A stretch of DNA of 64,000 bases from Sporosarcina sp. Te-1 (GCF_017498505.1 NZ_CP071798.1:3707501-3771500), one strand, 5' to 3'. Positions 17,003 through 25,889 are shown, counted from the stretch's first letter. Program-made: numbers and translations. The notes: generated from the letters alone by a model not told the origin.

Positions 17003-18357
17003 TGAACATACAAGACTTTCAGACAGAATTGTTTGCGGCTGGCGAAAAAGCAGGATTTGAGGAAATGGAACTTTTCTATTCTTCCAGTAAAGCTGTATCC
17101 ATTGCTGTTTACCATCAAGAAATCGATGACTATACGATCATGGAAGAGGGCGGCGTGTCCTTCCGTGGATTGTTCAAAGGCAAGATGGGCTACGCCTATG
17201 CAGAGCGAATCGCAGCAGATTCCATTCCTTTATTGCTGGAGGAGGCACTGAATAATGCCGAAGTCATCGAAGTCGATGGTGGGGAGGATTTGTTTGAAGG
17301 GTCGCCAGAGTATGCCGAGCCAAGACCGTTTTCGGTGGAGCTTGAACATCTGGACCCTGAAAAGATGATCCAAGCAGCGATGGACTTAGAGAGAATTGCG
17401 TATGAAACAGACGAGCGTGTGGCGTTTGTCCAATATTCCTACGCCTCCAAAGGAGTTAACGAAACGTTAATTGCCAACACGAAGGGGTTGCTGTGTCATT
17501 CTAAATCGGCATTCACATCACTCGGCCTGTATTTGACAGCGCAAGACGGTGAATCGACAGCAACCGGGGGCGAATCCGATTTTACCATCCAGTCCTTCGC
17601 GGATTTGGATAGTAGGAAAATTGCTGAAAAAGCGGTGCACGAGGCGGTATCTAAATTACATGCCAGCTCCATTGCAACGGGCACTTATCCGATTATCTTC
17701 CGTTACGATACAGCGACGGAATTGATCGGTTCCTTGCTCGGACAGCTATCTGCCGAGTCCGTACAGCAAGGCTACACTAAGCTGAAAGGTAAGCTGAACG
17801 AACAGATTGTTGGTGAAAACATTTCGTTCGTTGATGATCCGCTAATGAAGGATACGATTACGTATGCTCCTTTTGATTCCGAAGGCTTTGCCACGCGGAA
17901 AAAGGATTTGATTCGCAATGGAAAGCTAATATCTTTCATGCACAACCGGAAAACAGCGAAGAAAGACGGCGTCGAATCGACGGGCAATGCTGTCAAAGGC
18001 GGATTCCGTTCGCCAGTAGGTGTCGGCCCGTACAATCTTTACTTAGAGCCAGGGGATTCCTCATTGAACGACATGATCGCAAACACGGACAAGGGGATTT
18101 TAATTGTTGAACTGCAAGGCACAAATGCCGGCATCAACTTTACCGCCGGAGATTTCTCTCTTGCAGCCATTGGCTTTTTGATCGAAAACGGGACAATTAC
18201 CCGCACGATTGATCAGTTTACAGTAGCCGGCAACGTGTTTGATCTTCTGAACGATGTCAGCGTCATCGGAAACGATCTTCGCTTCCGCAGCGCGATTACT
18301 CTCCCGTCAATTAAAGTGAACGGGCTGCAAGTTTCAGGAAGTCAAACGCTAGAATAA
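17002..18357 (+). CDS. tldE: TldE/PmbA family protein
   Basis: The protein has 451 residues and is the non-catalytic partner of TldD. The fold blocks of the PmbA/TldE family are present (the central DDPLMKDTITYAPFDSEGFA region, MHNRKTAKKDG and the C-terminal GNDLRFRSAITLPSIKVNGLQVSG), but there is no HExxxH motif, as expected. The ATG at 17002 overlaps the tldD stop. No terminator is evident after it. Instead a ~560-base non-coding region with a 20-21-bp periodic array follows. A role in processing a locus-specific peptide is possible, but no precursor peptide was recognised. Confidence 0.9.
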   Translation: MNIQDFQTELFAAGEKAGFEEMELFYSSSKAVSIAVYHQEIDDYTIMEEGGVSFRGLFKGKMGYAYAERIAADSIPLLLEEALNNAEVIEVDGGEDLFEGSPEYAEPRPFSVELEHLDPEKMIQAAMDLERIAYETDERVAFVQYSYASKGVNETLIANTKGLLCHSKSAFTSLGLYLTAQDGESTATGGESDFTIQSFADLDSRKIAEKAVHEAVSKLHASSIATGTYPIIFRYDTATELIGSLLGQLSAESVQQGYTKLKGKLNEQIVGENISFVDDPLMKDTITYAPFDSEGFATRKKDLIRNGKLISFMHNRKTAKKDGVESTGNAVKGGFRSPVGVGPYNLYLEPGDSSLNDMIANTDKGILIVELQGTNAGINFTAGDFSLAAIGFLIENGTITRTIDQFTVAGNVFDLLNDVSVIGNDLRFRSAITLPSIKVNGLQVSGSQTLE

Positions 18358-18519
18358 AAGGGTGCATACCTATCACGGTTGCCGGGATATGGCGTGCATG
18401 AGCCAAGTTGAGATAGGTTGAGTTCAGCAGAGCGTGTATTTGAAGTGGTGCAGTCGAGTCGAGCGTGTAGTGAAGTGATGGAGATGAGTCGAGCTGAGTG
18501 AAGTGAAAAGGACCGGGGC

Positions 18520-18652
18520 GTATGCGCGGATTCGGGTAGGTTATGCGCGCTCCCCGCGTTTTATGCGCGGATACCGATGTGTTATGCGCATTTACGTAGC
18601 TCTAATGCGCGATCCGGGGGAAGTTATGCGCGTTTCCCATGTTTTATGCGTG
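18520..18652 (+). repeat. Array of seven TTATGCGCG motifs at 20-21 bp intervals
   Basis: Motif starts lie at 18520, 18541, 18561, 18582, 18603, 18624 and 18644. The core is TTATGCGCG with one or two changes in some copies. Spacers of ~11-12 bases are not conserved. The spacing alternates between 20 and 21, so it is not a coding repeat. The same core recurs in arrays at 41309 and, as a variant, at 52666. The motif is on the same strand as tldE, downstream of its stop. Confidence 0.85.
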
Positions 18653-18735
18653 CCAGGGAAGCCTGGTAACATATTTGCCATCTTGTTGGAGAGGTTCGGG
18701 TGTTCGATTGCTCGGACTTTCTCTAAAACTAACCT

Positions 18736-18749
18736 TGAAAGCGCTTGCA
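18736..18749 (+). promoter_or_regulatory. Candidate cre (CcpA) site
   Basis: TGAAAGCGCTTGCA matches the cre consensus TGWAANCGNTNWCA at all but one defined position. It lies ~170 bases before the second thioredoxin gene, so the thioredoxin/ABC exporter/lipoprotein run may respond to carbon supply. Confidence 0.5.
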
Positions 18750-18918
18750 GTTAAAGCTTTCCCCGAATTGACATGAAAACGGACGTTTTCGTCAAAGTCT
18801 ATTGAAACCAAGCGTGCAAACGTATAAATTATTTACATCTACAAATATAAATTTCTGAAAAGTTAAAGAAGTGTAAAGAAAAAGAGATATATTGCACTTC
18901 GTGGAGGGGGAACTGGCG

Positions 18919-19269
18919 ATGGCTAGTGTTGTTAATGTATCGAAAGACAATTTCCATGAGGAAGTATTGGCATGTGACCGTCCAGTATTAGTTGACTTTT
19001 ATGCGGATGGCTGCGGCCCATGTGAATTCATTGCACCGATTCTGGATGAGCTTGCAGGGGAACATGGAGACCAATTAAAGTTCACAAAGTTCTATGTCTC
19101 TATGGATGAGGTGTTGAATAATTCGAATGAAGTGGTTGAAAAGTACGAGGTAATGGGTTTTCCGACTCTCCTTATCTTCAAAGGCGGAAAAGTGGCACAG
19201 TCCCATTTGGGCGCAATGAATCGAGAAGAGCTGCTTGCGTTCGTGGAAGCCGCTTTAGAAACCGCATGA
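18919..19269 (+). CDS. Thioredoxin-like protein (second paralogue)
   Basis: The protein has 116 residues from ATG 18919, chosen because GGAGGGGG (18903-18910) precedes it; an upstream TTG at 18892 has no ribosome binding site. The active site Cys32-Gly-Pro-Cys35 lies at the same position as in the 15189 protein, and both share the long KFTKF...DEVL..SNE insertion before the GFPTL cis-proline loop. The two are clearly paralogues. The gene lies 34 bp before the first ABC half-transporter and is probably co-transcribed with it. A role in keeping an exported or processed thiol peptide in the right redox state is speculation from context. Confidence 0.87.
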   Translation: MASVVNVSKDNFHEEVLACDRPVLVDFYADGCGPCEFIAPILDELAGEHGDQLKFTKFYVSMDEVLNNSNEVVEKYEVMGFPTLLIFKGGKVAQSHLGAMNREELLAFVEAALETA

Positions 19270-19303
19270 CTAGTTATAATTGATTTGGAGGGAGGGAAAT
19301 CGC

Positions 19304-21055
19304 ATGGCATCCAGTGAAAAAAAATTAAACAAGCAGGCTGAAAAGGGAATATGGAAATCCTATTTCCGTTTAATGTTCAAAGCAAAATTACCTTGGGGTT
19401 GGATTATATTTGTTTCAGCTCTTTACATATTTTCAGCTACCATCACATTACTCTTTCCCAATTTTGCATCTAAAGCGGCTACCGGTGTATTGACACCGTA
19501 TGTCATTTGGGGAACGGTAATCCTAATCGTGGCAGACGTCCTCATGTCAGGAATTGTCCGATTCTTTAATAAACTACTCGTTGCAAAAATCGATGTCAGT
19601 TATCGATCGTTGATTTGGGAGAGGGTCATCAAATCACCGTTGCGCTTCTTTGATAGCATGAAGCCGACAACAATGATCACCCGGATCACAACGGATGCTT
19701 CGAAAATCAGTACGGTCTTGGGATCCTACTTGCCGTCGTTGGCAGCGACTATTTACGGGACAGTCGGAGTTATCGCGGTCGTATTCACTTACGATTGGCG
19801 ATTGGCGCTTTCCGTTATAGCCTATATTCCATTGTATTTGTTTTTCAATATGTACTATGGAAAGTGGAATTTTAGAGCATTTAAGGAGACCTATAATCGT
19901 TTATCCACTCTAACACAATTCTTGTCTGAATTGCTCATGAGTGTTCCGCTCATCAAGACGTTCGTGACTGAAAAGAACGAGGATGAACGCGGTCATAAGA
20001 ATTTGCAGTATTATTATAAGGCGAATATGCGCAGATATATCATTATGTGGGTGGAAAATCCGATTAATGGGATACTGAGCATCACGTCCGATATTCTGGT
20101 CATCCTATATGGCGGATATCTCGTAAAGGCTGGATATATCAATATCCAAGAATGGCTTGGATTCTTCATGTATATCGGAATGCTGTGGGGAATGCTGGGC
20201 TCCTATTTGATGATGTATGTGGAAATCAAGAAGAGCCAAGGAGCCACAGACCGGATTGCAGCGTTGATGGATGGCGACTTAGAAGTAAGCGAAAGAAAAT
20301 TCGGTATTGAAAATCTGAAGAATGATATTGTGTTCAAAAATGTTGCCTTCAGCTATGGAGATAAGCCTGTACTAGGCCATGTCGATCTGACAATTCCAGT
20401 CGGAAAGGTAACAGCACTTGTCGGCCCGAGTGGAAGTGGGAAATCCACCCTCTTCTCGTTGCTGCAACAGTTCTACCAACCGGATGCAGGTGAAATCCTT
20501 GTCGGCAATACACCGATCTCCGATTACCATTTGACAGATTGGAGGAATCTATTTGCAGGTGTAGCGCAAGACAGTCCAATGCTCTCCGGAACCATTCGGG
20601 AGAATATTGTCTACGGCGTCAATCGGAACGTCTCGGAATTCGAGTTGACCGAAGCTGCTAGGAAAGCGAATGCCTTGGAATTCATTAAAGGATTCAAAGA
20701 TGGGTTTGATACGTATGTCGGAGAAGCTGGATCCAACCTGTCGGGCGGACAGCGCCAGCGGATTGCGATTGCAAGGGCCATCCTCCGGAATTCCGATATT
20801 CTGTTACTCGATGAAGCGACGGCAAGTCTGGATAGCCAGTCGGAAAAGGCGATTCAAGAAGCGATGGATCAATTGATGCGAGGAAGAACGACTATCATGA
20901 TTTCCCACGACTTATCGAATGTCCACCATGCTGATCAAATTATCGTATTGAACGGCGGAACAGTTGATGGTACAGGAACGCATGAGGAACTCTTGAAAAC
21001 AAATGAGTTGTATCGTCATTTAGTTCAACTCCATACAGGTTCGTCCGCAAGCTGA
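19304..21055 (+). CDS. ABC exporter half-transporter (TMD-NBD), first of a pair
   Basis: The protein has 583 residues. ATG 19304 is preceded by GGAGGGAGGGA, and upstream in-frame codons lack a ribosome binding site. Six N-terminal membrane helices (~28-305) are followed by an ATPase domain with Walker A GPSGSGKST (~373), signature LSGGQRQR (~478), Walker B ILLLDEATA and switch His in ISHDL. All catalytic elements are intact. No N-terminal C39 peptidase is present. The sequence around FRLMFKAKLPWGWII parallels FGLIFKSKLPWHLYI in the next gene, so the two are sister subunits likely to form a heterodimer of the multidrug, peptide or lipid exporter class. The substrate is unknown. Confidence 0.9.
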   Translation: MASSEKKLNKQAEKGIWKSYFRLMFKAKLPWGWIIFVSALYIFSATITLLFPNFASKAATGVLTPYVIWGTVILIVADVLMSGIVRFFNKLLVAKIDVSYRSLIWERVIKSPLRFFDSMKPTTMITRITTDASKISTVLGSYLPSLAATIYGTVGVIAVVFTYDWRLALSVIAYIPLYLFFNMYYGKWNFRAFKETYNRLSTLTQFLSELLMSVPLIKTFVTEKNEDERGHKNLQYYYKANMRRYIIMWVENPINGILSITSDILVILYGGYLVKAGYINIQEWLGFFMYIGMLWGMLGSYLMMYVEIKKSQGATDRIAALMDGDLEVSERKFGIENLKNDIVFKNVAFSYGDKPVLGHVDLTIPVGKVTALVGPSGSGKSTLFSLLQQFYQPDAGEILVGNTPISDYHLTDWRNLFAGVAQDSPMLSGTIRENIVYGVNRNVSEFELTEAARKANALEFIKGFKDGFDTYVGEAGSNLSGGQRQRIAIARAILRNSDILLLDEATASLDSQSEKAIQEAMDQLMRGRTTIMISHDLSNVHHADQIIVLNGGTVDGTGTHEELLKTNELYRHLVQLHTGSSAS

Positions 21056-21085
21056 TGCTTGTAATCTACGTTAGGGGGGGTAATT

Positions 21086-22831
21086 ATGGAGGAAACTAAA
21101 CAACGGGGTTGGAAAGAGTTCTTTGGGCTGATTTTCAAATCCAAGTTACCGTGGCATCTGTACATTATCGGTATTATCGTGGCAGCGTGCTCCACAACAG
21201 TCGGTTTAATTATGCCGCAATATATACAAGGAATCTTTGAAGGCGATATCTTTAACAATGAGCTCGTCCGAAATTATATTTTGTTGGGAGTCTTATCTCA
21301 AGTTTTGATCGCTCTTTCGGCGCTGTTTTTCTCGCTCACACCGCCGATCGCCATGAGAAACGTTCAGAAAACTGTCTGGACTAAAATAATGAATATGAAA
21401 ATGAGCGATTATTCGAAGCAGCCATCACAGAAATTGATCAGCCGGGTTACGGAAGATCCGCTTTTCATTGACAGTGTGATCGCGGGAATCAAAACGGTAG
21501 CTCTGTCGACGTATTCACTTGTTGGTTCGTATGTGATCATGTATAACATGAACGCCAAACTGACATTTGCACTTTTGCCGGTCATTCCATATATTCTGAT
21601 TGTAACGGCCGTTGTCGGCCATTATACACAGAAAACACAAATGGGCGTCCAAGCACAATACTCTGGCATTACCGCATTCTTTGCGGAACGGCTTCCGCGA
21701 ATCCGAATGGTGAAATCATTCAACAAGGAACAAGAAGAAATTCAACTTGGGAAAGATGTTTTAGTAGAACAATATAAAGCCGAGAGAAAAAGGATTGTCG
21801 TCGACTTGTATGCCGAGCCGTTGATGCAAAGTGTCCGGGCAATCATCGTCGGGACAGTATTGATTTATGGTAGCTACCTTGTTTCCCAAGGCGAACTCAA
21901 GGTCAGTCAGGTCATTTCTTTCTATTTATACGTCCAGTTTATCCATACAAACGTCTTGCAATATGGATTGTTCTGGCAAACATTGAAACAGGCCAAAGGA
22001 GCTTCCGAAAAGATCTCTGCCATCTTGGGCTCTGAAAGTGAAAGATTGCAACGTGAACTATCTATGCCTGCAGAACTGGCCCAACAAGATTTGAAATTGG
22101 AGAATGTTTCTTTCAGCTACGATGAACGAAATATATTGTCTCGAATGAACATTTCAATTCCTGCCGGCAAAGTGACCGCCATTGTAGGACCGAGCGGGTG
22201 CGGGAAATCGACCATATTCAAGCTGCTCGAACGCTTTTACGAACCAAACGTCGGGCGCCTTCTCATTGGAGACACACCGGCGGAAAAAGTTCATGTGGAT
22301 GACTGGAGACGTTCCATCGCGTCCGTATCTCAAACAAGTCCTTTGCTATCCGGAACAATCCGGGACAACATTACCTATGGTCTGCAAAGGGAAGTTAGCG
22401 CTGAAGAAATTAGACGCGCGGCAGAACTTGCAGATGCATTGGAATTCATCGAGGATTTTCCAGAAGGCTTCGATACGGAAGTCGGTGAATTCGGTTCACG
22501 GCTATCAGGAGGTCAAAGACAACGGATCGCAATTGCGCGTGCGTTTATACAGGATGCTTCCATTCTGCTTTTGGATGAGGCAACTTCAAGTTTGGATGCC
22601 CAATCCGAGGATAGAATTGAAAAGTCGTTGAAAACGTTGATGCAAGGCAGGACAACCGTCATGATCGCTCATGATATGTCGTTGATTAAAGAAGCGGATC
22701 AGATTATCGTCATTGATGCAGGAACTGTAACGGGTACAGGTAAACATAACGAGTTAATGAAGAAGAATGAATTGTACAAAATTCTAGTTGACATTCAAAC
22801 TTCGAAAGAAGAGAGATTGGTATTTAGTTAA
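21086..22831 (+). CDS. ABC exporter half-transporter (TMD-NBD), second of a pair
   Basis: The protein has 581 residues. Six membrane helices are followed by an ATPase domain with Walker A GPSGCGKST (~368), signature LSGGQRQR (~473), Walker B ILLLDEATS and His in IAHDM. Both partners carry a canonical Glu after Walker B, so unlike BmrCD-type heterodimers neither ATP site looks degenerate. The start is ATG 21086 after a G-rich ribosome binding site, 30 bp from the preceding gene. With the thioredoxin upstream and the lipoprotein 63 bp downstream it forms one probable operon, followed by a terminator at 23449. Confidence 0.9.
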   Translation: MEETKQRGWKEFFGLIFKSKLPWHLYIIGIIVAACSTTVGLIMPQYIQGIFEGDIFNNELVRNYILLGVLSQVLIALSALFFSLTPPIAMRNVQKTVWTKIMNMKMSDYSKQPSQKLISRVTEDPLFIDSVIAGIKTVALSTYSLVGSYVIMYNMNAKLTFALLPVIPYILIVTAVVGHYTQKTQMGVQAQYSGITAFFAERLPRIRMVKSFNKEQEEIQLGKDVLVEQYKAERKRIVVDLYAEPLMQSVRAIIVGTVLIYGSYLVSQGELKVSQVISFYLYVQFIHTNVLQYGLFWQTLKQAKGASEKISAILGSESERLQRELSMPAELAQQDLKLENVSFSYDERNILSRMNISIPAGKVTAIVGPSGCGKSTIFKLLERFYEPNVGRLLIGDTPAEKVHVDDWRRSIASVSQTSPLLSGTIRDNITYGLQREVSAEEIRRAAELADALEFIEDFPEGFDTEVGEFGSRLSGGQRQRIAIARAFIQDASILLLDEATSSLDAQSEDRIEKSLKTLMQGRTTVMIAHDMSLIKEADQIIVIDAGTVTGTGKHNELMKKNELYKILVDIQTSKEERLVFS

Positions 22832-22894
22832 TACGTTTGAGTTACTGGGGCTCCAGTATTCAAAATAAAATTACATCCATAGGGGGAGAAGAAA

Positions 22895-23422
22895 ATGAAA
22901 AAGCTTTTGATGGTTTTGATGATGGCATTTCTTGTAATGGCTTTGGCAGCTTGCGGCGATGACAAGAAAGATGATGGTAAGACAGAAGGCGCGGAAGATA
23001 AGAACAATACGGAGCAGGCTGAAGGTGCAGATGACGCTGAAGGCTCTGAAGGTACTGAAGAAGCATCTGGCGATATATTAGAAGATGAATACTACAATAA
23101 CCTTGTAAACATTTTGAAAGACGCTGGCTATGACTTGGGTAACGTAGAAGTCGGCGATAATGATTTCTTTGTTGATACCAAATCTTCGATGAAAGTAGCA
23201 TTGAATGGAGAAGATATGTTGCCACTCCAAGTATATGAAATTGATCCAGACAGCGAGAGTTTGAAGGCGGCACAAGAAACCGGCTTGGCGCCAGCTGAAT
23301 TTGAAGGACAAAAATTTGATCAGGAAGGGGTTCTTGTAATCGACAATCACTACTTCTTCCTATCAGAGGGTCATCCAGATCAAGCGGATGTTTATAAGCT
23401 TCTTGAAGAGAAGTTGAAGTAA
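22895..23422 (+). CDS. Acidic lipoprotein of unknown function
   Basis: The protein has 175 residues. It has a lipoprotein signal with lipobox LAAC (Cys20), so it should be lipid-anchored outside the membrane. A low-complexity acidic linker (~22-63, rich in Glu, Asp, Gly and Ala) is followed by a ~110-residue compact domain (from ILEDEYYNNLVNILKDAGYD to the C-terminus) that I do not recognise. The start is ATG 22895 after AGGGGGAG. Being the last gene of the thioredoxin/ABC operon, it could be a substrate-handling or self-protection factor for the exporter; there is no direct evidence. A terminator follows within 30 bases. Confidence 0.8.
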   Translation: MKKLLMVLMMAFLVMALAACGDDKKDDGKTEGAEDKNNTEQAEGADDAEGSEGTEEASGDILEDEYYNNLVNILKDAGYDLGNVEVGDNDFFVDTKSSMKVALNGEDMLPLQVYEIDPDSESLKAAQETGLAPAEFEGQKFDQEGVLVIDNHYFFLSEGHPDQADVYKLLEEKLK

Positions 23423-23448
23423 GAACAACCAGGGTAGATGATTGAATT

Positions 23449-23490
23449 TGAAAACGCAAATGAGGAGAATCTCCCTCGTTTGCGTTTTCT
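23449..23490 (+). terminator. Rho-independent terminator after the lipoprotein gene
   Basis: GAAAACGCAAATGAGG (23449-23464) pairs with CCTCGTTTGCGTTTTC (23473-23488) with one G-T pair. Confidence 0.85.
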
Positions 23491-23559
23491 CGATTCACCT
23501 GTAAATTTTCTAAGAAAACAATCTCTAGTAAAGTAATCGGAAAACTAGGAAAAATACAA

Positions 23560-23588
23560 TTGAAATCGCTGAAGATTTTCGATATAAT
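23560..23588 (+). promoter_or_regulatory. Sigma-A promoter of the two-component pair
   Basis: TTGAAA (23560-23565), a 17-bp spacer and a perfect TATAAT (23583-23588), about 87 bases before the kinase start. Confidence 0.85.
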
Positions 23589-23674
23589 AGCCTAATAAGA
23601 ACGGTTGATAGAATATTTAAAAGGACTTCTGGATCATTTGAGTGATCGATTAATGACTGAGATTAGGTGAAGAA

Positions 23675-25015
23675 ATGGACATGGCAGCTTTTAATCACAT
23701 CATGGACATACTCGTATGGTCAATACAGATTTTTACCGGTCTGTTAATAGGCTTCTCTTTAGTTGGACTAGAGGCGCGGAGGACGTCGCGCAAACTACTG
23801 ATAATCAGTCTGTTCTTCGGTGTGGCCTATGCCGCTGCTGCCATTCTATTTTCTCCGACATGGCTTATTCCGATTCTCATCATTTTAGCATTGCCATTTC
23901 TCGTTCGCCTGATGAAGGTGCCTGTTGCCCAATCAACGATAGCTGTGTTGCTTGCTGTCATCTACAATTTGGCAGTCGTTTCCCTGATTGAATATAATAT
24001 ATTCTATCTATTGCTTGATGCAGGGAATGTCTCGCTTGATACGGGAACGAAAATGTCGATTAATCTTTTTGTCTCATTAAATAATATATTTATTGCGATG
24101 ATTGTCTACTCGAATTCACCGGTTTTATTTCCAAAGTTATTATTCGAGAAATCTTTGGATGACGATGACCCTGAAATCTCTTTTAGCGGTCGAGCTTACT
24201 CTGTCATCCTCATCCTGTTTTTGCTGGCTGTCGGCTTGTATTACACAGTATGGGAGCTTCCGCATATTCGGTTGCATTATCGTTGGTTCATCACGCTCTG
24301 GTCCCTTACGGTTACAGTAGCCATCATATTGTTTCAGCGTAAGCTGATCTTGTTTAAAAATGAAAAAGTCCAATTGTTTTTGGATCGTCAATACCAGAAG
24401 GAGCTCTTGACTTTCTTCAGTATGATCCGATCCCAGCGGCATGATTTCAATTTCCATTTGACTGCGATTTATGGATTAATTCAAAAGAAGGAATATGCGG
24501 CTTGTGAAACCTATATAAAAGAAATGGTGAAATCCGCAACGGTCATTAATGATTTGCTGCCGCTCCATCATCCGGCGACTGCCGCGATGTTGAGCACCTT
24601 TAAGGAGAGGGCCGCAGCGAAGGGGATTTCGATTGAGTATATCATTATGAATGATTTACGGAATTGTCCTTGTTCCGTTTATGAAATCAATAAAGTTCTC
24701 GGGAATCTCATCCAAAACGCATTAGATGAAGTGGAACGGCTGCCTGAGAAGAACCATCCAATCATTGTTGAATTGAATACGGAATGGAATCAACTGATGA
24801 TTACCGTGATGAATGAAACCGATTTGGCGGGTGAGAAGCTTGGTGATCTGTTTGAAGCTGGCTTTTCTACAAAAGTTCATCATGAAGGCCTTGGCTTGCC
24901 TGCTGTAAAGAAAATCGTTGAAAAGTATCAAGGAATTGTATATCCGGAGTTGGAGGAGGGATTCATCCATTTCCATGTATCGATTCCAGAAGGGACTACT
25001 ACAAAAAGGGGGTAA
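23675..25015 (+). CDS. Sensor histidine kinase, NatK/AgrC-like (SPOB-type phosphoacceptor helix)
   Basis: The protein has 446 residues. The N-terminal ~235 residues carry six to seven membrane helices and serve as the sensor. The phosphoacceptor lies in SQRHDFNFHLTAIYGLI (His ~256), the short RHD-F-NH type helix of AgrC, CitA and NatK kinases. A GHKL ATPase domain follows with N-box NLIQNALDEVE and G-box GLGLPAVKKIV. The start is ATG 23675 after AGGTGAAG. The regulator gene follows after 6 bases. In B. subtilis, NatK-NatR controls an ABC transporter; here the neighbouring ABC operon is an obvious candidate target. The signal (peptide, ion or membrane stress) is unknown. Confidence 0.87.
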   Translation: MDMAAFNHIMDILVWSIQIFTGLLIGFSLVGLEARRTSRKLLIISLFFGVAYAAAAILFSPTWLIPILIILALPFLVRLMKVPVAQSTIAVLLAVIYNLAVVSLIEYNIFYLLLDAGNVSLDTGTKMSINLFVSLNNIFIAMIVYSNSPVLFPKLLFEKSLDDDDPEISFSGRAYSVILILFLLAVGLYYTVWELPHIRLHYRWFITLWSLTVTVAIILFQRKLILFKNEKVQLFLDRQYQKELLTFFSMIRSQRHDFNFHLTAIYGLIQKKEYAACETYIKEMVKSATVINDLLPLHHPATAAMLSTFKERAAAKGISIEYIIMNDLRNCPCSVYEINKVLGNLIQNALDEVERLPEKNHPIIVELNTEWNQLMITVMNETDLAGEKLGDLFEAGFSTKVHHEGLGLPAVKKIVEKYQGIVYPELEEGFIHFHVSIPEGTTTKRG

Positions 25016-25021
25016 AGTGCC

Positions 25022-25765
25022 ATGAATGCCCGTACATTGATTGTGGATGACGATCGGAGCTGTATCGACTCTTTGAACAGCTATCTCGTATCCTATCCAT
25101 TTGTAAGTGTCATTGGAGAAGTGAACAGCTCGGAAGATGCCCTAAACTTCTTGGAAACGCATCCAGTTGATCTGTTATTTCTCGATATTGAAATGGGTGG
25201 GATGGATGGTATCGAATTTGCTCATCGTGTTGAAACGCTTTATCCCAAACTGTTGATCGTCTTTGTAACAGGCCATCCCCAATTTGCATTGGAAGGCTAT
25301 GAAGTGCACCCGGTTGACTTCTTGACAAAACCTGTCAATCCAATGCGTCTGAAAAAGGCACTGGGAAAAGTGGAAGAACGGCTGAATGAAAGCAAGTTGC
25401 CGCGAGATGCCAAAATTGGCTTAAATGTACCGGGTGGCATCCATATGATTATGGTGAGCGACATTCGGTTAATAGAGAAAAAAGGACGAAAAATCTTTGT
25501 GGAAAGCAAAGAGGGCGCTCGGTATGAAACCAGAGAAACGATGAAGAAATTGGAGGAAATCCTCATTCCTTTTGAGTTTTTCCGCACCCATCAATCATTT
25601 CTTGTGCCACTTCGTTCAGTAGAATCTATCACACCTGACACATTTTCCCGCTCCTACACGGTCCATTTGAGCGGCTATGAGGGGCTTGTACCGCTGAGCC
25701 GGAAAAACTATAATGAATTGAAAGATAAACTGCAAGAGCAGACACATGGATTGACGATACACTAA
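25022..25765 (+). CDS. LytTR-family response regulator
   Basis: The protein has 247 residues. The receiver domain (~1-120) has the phosphorylation site Asp55 in LLFLDIEMGG, acidic residues VDDD at 9-11 and Lys in LTKPV. A LytTR DNA-binding domain follows (~140-240; FFRTHQSFLVPL and LSRKNYNELK are typical). LytTR regulators bind pairs of ~10-bp direct repeats near promoters. No such pair was confidently located here. The gene is coupled to the upstream kinase (stop to start 6 bases). The closest functional analogue I can name is NatR of B. subtilis. Confidence 0.9.
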   Translation: MNARTLIVDDDRSCIDSLNSYLVSYPFVSVIGEVNSSEDALNFLETHPVDLLFLDIEMGGMDGIEFAHRVETLYPKLLIVFVTGHPQFALEGYEVHPVDFLTKPVNPMRLKKALGKVEERLNESKLPRDAKIGLNVPGGIHMIMVSDIRLIEKKGRKIFVESKEGARYETRETMKKLEEILIPFEFFRTHQSFLVPLRSVESITPDTFSRSYTVHLSGYEGLVPLSRKNYNELKDKLQEQTHGLTIH

Positions 25766-25889
25766 GCGCGTGAGCTAACCATCGACAGTGTGAGACCTTA
25801 TGACTGACATGACGCGTAGGATTCAACGTAACCCTATTCATACGATAGCTTGTATGGCTGATAAATATGAATGAAAGTTGGTGAATCAT

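Larger units (their letters stand above)
18358..18918. other. Long intergenic region between tldE and the second thioredoxin
   Basis: 18358-18515 has degenerate G-rich repeats (GAGTCGAGC twice, GTGAAGTG twice). 18520-18652 holds the periodic array. 18736-18749 is a cre-like site. TTGACA at 18768 and a TATAAA at 18823 are possible but weakly spaced promoter elements. No gene is supported. Confidence 0.6.

Noticed and set aside
18520..18652. CRISPR array
   Set aside because: Repeats are only ~9 bases with 11-12-base gaps, there are no cas genes, and the core is not palindromic in the CRISPR manner.
18503..18754. 83-codon frame covering the periodic array, with repeats such as MRGYRCV/MRIYVAL
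   Set aside because: The apparent seven-residue repeat follows from the 21-bp DNA period. The period alternates between 20 and 21, the ribosome binding site is poor and the composition is unlike neighbouring genes.
15189..25765. Complete ribosomally made modified-peptide (RiPP) gene cluster
   Set aside because: tldDE, exporter and sensor genes are suggestive, but no precursor peptide and no modification enzyme were found, so it is reported only as a hypothesis.
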